In this document: piece after piece, positions 6,046 to 8,243 of the stretch
Position numbering within the stretch: position 1 is the stretch's first letter
Layout: each line of letters begins with the position of its first letter
From: Calditrichota bacterium
GTDB taxonomy: Bacteria; Calditrichota; Calditrichia; RBG-13-44-9; J075
DNA length: 8,243 nucleotides
NCBI GenBank assembly: GCA_003695285.1
Contig: RFIL01000145.1
Location: 1-8,243, forward strand
Direction: 5' to 3'
The notes under the pieces: model-generated
Seen by the model: only the letters and a program-made list of their open reading frames with translations
Database searches by the model: none
What the model was told of the DNA's origin: nothing
Program-made: the position numbers and the translations under genes

Positions 6046-7074
6046 ATGGCTTTATTTGATTTTTTTTCAAACGATATCGGAATTGATCTGGGTACTGCAA
6101 ATACCTTAATCTATGTCAAAGGAAAGGGGATCGTTGTCAACGAACCTTCCATTGTAGCCTTTGAAGAACATGGGAACAAAATTGTGGCAGTGGGGGCCGA
6201 AGCCCGTGAGATGCTGGGTCGAACCCATCGGGATATAATCACCATTCGACCTTTAAAAGATGGGGTTATTGCCGACTTTGAAGCCACCGAGGTGATGATT
6301 CGGGAGTTTATCAAAAAAGCAAAGGTCAATCGGGTTAGCATCGGCAAGATTGTGGTCTGTGTGCCTTCCGGTGTGACAGAAGTGGAGAAGCGCGCGGTCA
6401 GAGATAGCGCCGAGCGAGCCGGTGCCCGGGAAGTGTATCTGGTGGCAGAGGCCATGGCTTCCGCTATCGGGATTGGTCTGGAGATTGATAAACCGGTGGG
6501 TAATATGATTGTCGACATTGGTGGCGGTACCTCGGAAATCGCTGTGATTTCTTTAAACGGCATTGTGCAACACACCTCTATCCGCATCGGCGGGGATGAA
6601 ATGAACGATGCTATCGTGCAATATTTTAAAAAGAACTATAACCTCCTCATTGGTGAAAAGACGGCCGAAAATTTGAAATGTGAAATTGGTTCCGCCCTTC
6701 CTCTGGAGGAAGAAATTACCACCACCGTTAAAGGACGAGATCTGGTCGATGGCATCCCTAAAACTGTGGAAGTAAATTCAGTAGAAATTCGAGAAGCCCT
6801 CAACGAACCGATTCACACTATTGTGGATACCATCAAGATGACGCTGGAACATACTCCACCGGAATTAGCCTCTGACATACTGGATCGGGGAATCATCCTT
6901 TCCGGAGGAGGTGCATTGTTAAGACGACTGGATGACCGGATTCAACAGGAAACTCGCTTGCCTGTGAACGTGGCAGAAGATCCCTTGAGCTGTGTGGTGC
7001 TGGGAACCGGTGCCATCCTGGAGAACTTTGCCAGATTCCAGAAGGTGTTGTTGAGTACCAATCGGCGAATATAA
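6046..7074 (+). CDS. mreB: Rod shape-determining actin-like protein MreB
   Basis: A 342-residue MreB, the bacterial actin that polymerises under the inner membrane and guides the elongation machinery for peptidoglycan. Visible actin-superfamily signatures are phosphate-1 DIGIDLGTANT (residues 10-20), the catalytic-side VYLVAEAMASAIG (E135), phosphate-2 VDIGGGTSE (156-164), IGGDEMNDAI, the adenosine motif LSGGGALL (286-293) and LGTGAILENF near the end. The short hydrophobic start MALFDFF could help membrane contact. Length and motifs are complete. It starts 14 bp after purH and probably shares its transcript. Unusually, mreC and mreD do not follow: a gene-free 273-bp region and a glycosyltransferase come next. 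Confidence 0.96.
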   Translation: MALFDFFSNDIGIDLGTANTLIYVKGKGIVVNEPSIVAFEEHGNKIVAVGAEAREMLGRTHRDIITIRPLKDGVIADFEATEVMIREFIKKAKVNRVSIGKIVVCVPSGVTEVEKRAVRDSAERAGAREVYLVAEAMASAIGIGLEIDKPVGNMIVDIGGGTSEIAVISLNGIVQHTSIRIGGDEMNDAIVQYFKKNYNLLIGEKTAENLKCEIGSALPLEEEITTTVKGRDLVDGIPKTVEVNSVEIREALNEPIHTIVDTIKMTLEHTPPELASDILDRGIILSGGGALLRRLDDRIQQETRLPVNVAEDPLSCVVLGTGAILENFARFQKVLLSTNRRI

Positions 7075-7121
7075 GAAACCTGGTTTGAGGTTGGGTTGTT
7101 TCCTGTTTTACAGGAGGTTTC
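7075..7121 (+). other. Inverted repeats just after mreB
   Basis: GAAACCT (7075-7081) and AGGTTTC (7115-7121) are perfect inverted copies. Between them lies a tight hairpin, TCCTG-TTTTA-CAGGA (7101-7115). An alternative small hairpin pairs AACCT (7077-7081) with AGGTT (7088-7092). No T run follows, so this is a poor Rho-independent terminator. It may be a 3' end stabiliser or chance. Confidence 0.3.
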
Positions 7122-7181
7122 GGAATCGCAGAATGATGTCTATCAGAGGATAGGAAATTTTTAATTTTGTAAAGCTGCATT

Positions 7182-7212
7182 ATTGAAGTCCGGATGTCGC
7201 TTCATACATTTA
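7182..7212 (+). promoter_or_regulatory. Weak promoter candidate for the glycosyltransferase gene
   Basis: ATTG (7182-7185), a 19-nt spacer and TACATTTA (7205-7212) match the Bacteroidota consensus TTTG-N19-21-TAnnTTTG with one mismatch in each box. The region is AT-rich, so such matches occur easily. If it is used, the hairpin at 7265-7291 would lie in the 5' leader of the transcript. Confidence 0.22.
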
Positions 7213-7264
7213 ACGGACCGTGGTATTTATCTAAAGATTTCAAGATTTAGGTCTATACATTTTT

Positions 7265-7294
7265 AAGGGATAGATAAATCTTCTATCCCTTTTG
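7265..7294 (+). terminator. Terminator- or attenuator-like hairpin between mreB and the glycosyltransferase gene
   Basis: AAGGGATAG (7265-7273) and CTATCCCTT (7283-7291) form a perfect 9-bp stem with a 9-nt loop, followed by TTG, so four T residues in a row (7290-7293) close the structure. The stem is moderately AT-rich and the T tract is short, so termination could be weak. It would end the purN-purH-mreB transcript, or act in the leader of the downstream gene. The other strand lacks a T run after the stem. Confidence 0.5.
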
Positions 7295-7347
7295 TCGTTT
7301 ATAAAAATTAACCGAAATGAAAGAAGTAATATAGAGGATTTGGAAAG

Positions 7348-8243
7348 ATGAGAGTGGGTATTATCATTGGACGAATCGGAGATGTGGATGGTGTTGCCCT
7401 GGAGACCGAAAAATGGATAGATGTGCTCCAGGAGATGGGACATGAGGTATTTATTTTATCCGGGCGTTTTAAACGTTCGATCGTGGGAGAAGACCATGAG
7501 ACACTAATCCCCAATCTCTCCTTCTTTTCCCCCAATTGCGAATGGGAACAAAATCGAGCCTTCTTTTTCCCTCCGGATGAACCCTCGGAACTCCTGGAAC
7601 ATCTGCACCGGGAGTCGGATGCGTTGGCCATTCGGATGTTTAAGTGGGTCATGCAGAACAAGATAGATGTCATTATCTCGGAAAATGCTTCTGCCCTCCC
7701 AGCCCATTTGACCATGGGGATGGCGATTAAAAAACTGGTGGAAACCACCGGTGTTCGCATCATTTGCCATGACCATGATTTCTACTGGGAACGCGGAACC
7801 CGCTACTCCACCCCCTTTCCGGAAGTGCAGGAAATCATTCGGGAGACTTTTCCGTTACAAATACCCCATGCTCGCCATGTGGTTATCAACACCTACAGCA
7901 AAGAATTTTTGAAAAAACGTTATAACATAAATGCTATGTTGATTCCCAATGTCATGGATTTTGACAAACCCTTCGGGGTGAAAGATAAGTACAATAAAAC
8001 CCTGCTCGAGGATATCGGGGTACGGAACGGGTATATTCCTTTATTTCAAATTACCCGGATTGTGGAACGCAAGGGTATTGAAACTGCGCTGGAATTGATT
8101 GAGCGATTACCGGATAAGAATGTGAAACTCATTATTACCGGAAGTGCTGCAGATGATGAACGGAAGGGCTATTTTAAACGGTTGATAGAGATAATCAACG
8201 AAAAGAAGTTGAACGAGAGGGTGGTGTTTGCGCACCATCGGAT
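7348..8243 (+). CDS. GT4-type glycosyltransferase (partial, runs off the window)
   Basis: 298 residues are visible and no stop codon is reached. The N-terminal acceptor-side Rossmann domain begins MRVGIIIGRIGDVDGVA and contains the typical loop before an amphipathic helix and GHEVFILSG. The motif HDHDFYWERGTRY lies near residues 144-156. The C-terminal nucleotide-sugar domain begins near PLFQITRIVERKGI (231-244), where R237 and K242 fit the GT-B donor-phosphate pattern, and continues with VKLIITGSA. The ATG at 7348 has AGAGGA 9 nt upstream (7333-7338). No signal peptide or membrane segment is seen, so a cytoplasmic enzyme is expected. GT4 enzymes use activated sugars with retention of configuration. 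Donor and acceptor cannot be told here. Confidence 0.85.
   Translation, partial: MRVGIIIGRIGDVDGVALETEKWIDVLQEMGHEVFILSGRFKRSIVGEDHETLIPNLSFFSPNCEWEQNRAFFFPPDEPSELLEHLHRESDALAIRMFKWVMQNKIDVIISENASALPAHLTMGMAIKKLVETTGVRIICHDHDFYWERGTRYSTPFPEVQEIIRETFPLQIPHARHVVINTYSKEFLKKRYNINAMLIPNVMDFDKPFGVKDKYNKTLLEDIGVRNGYIPLFQITRIVERKGIETALELIERLPDKNVKLIITGSAADDERKGYFKRLIEIINEKKLNERVVFAHHR

Noticed and set aside
6111..6587. Long minus-strand open frame inside mreB
   Set aside because: It is the antisense shadow of strongly conserved MreB coding sequence. The other minus-strand open frames across the window are likewise shadows with low-complexity or unrecognisable translations.

Overview
The window looks like chromosomal DNA from a bacterium of the Fibrobacterota-Chlorobiota-Bacteroidota (FCB) superphylum. 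Two exported proteins end in type IX secretion (T9SS) type A sorting domains with the YPNPFN / YPNPTN signature. A promoter-like site ahead of purN fits the Bacteroidota consensus (TTTG, about 20 nt, TAnnTTTG), and purH lies directly next to mreB. The YPNPFN style of sorting domain reminds me most of Calditrichota, Ignavibacteriota or related candidate phyla rather than classical Bacteroidota. That placement is inference. All supported genes are on the + strand.

Left part (1-3645). The tail of an unidentified upstream gene probably ends near base 60 and is followed by a textbook Rho-independent terminator (84-131). Next comes a pair of secreted thioredoxin-fold genes 40 bp apart. The first (320-1105) is a TlpA-like protein with an ordinary WCIPC active site and a T9SS tail. 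The second (1146-3158) is the main discovery. It is a large mosaic protein: signal peptide, LVIVD beta-propeller, ASH/HYDIN-like Ig-fold domain, TlpA-like thioredoxin domain and T9SS tail. Its reading frame is interrupted by a single in-frame TGA (2538-2540), exactly where the first cysteine of the CxxC motif should be. The frame then continues for 205 codons through the rest of the thioredoxin fold and the sorting domain. A compact hairpin with a G in its small loop follows the TGA at the position expected for a bacterial SECIS element. The best reading is a selenoprotein with a U-P-V-C redox motif that is exported, probably to the cell surface, by T9SS. A naive gene caller would split it into two genes or call it a pseudogene. 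A YkgJ-type cysteine-cluster protein (3238-3645) follows.

Middle part (3795-6031). A promoter-like sequence precedes purN (GTG start at 3850), which overlaps purH by 8 nt. The two enzymes supply both formyl-transfer steps of de novo purine synthesis plus the final ring closure to IMP.

Right part (6046-8243). mreB, the actin-like rod-shape protein, begins 14 bp after purH and is not followed by mreC or mreD. A 273-bp gene-free stretch holds several hairpins, including a 9-bp terminator/attenuator-like one. A GT4-type glycosyltransferase then runs off the end of the window.

No tRNA, rRNA, CRISPR array or insertion sequence was seen. The Sec machinery (selA, selB, selC, selD) is not in the window, so the selenoprotein call rests on local sequence logic and must be tested elsewhere in the genome.
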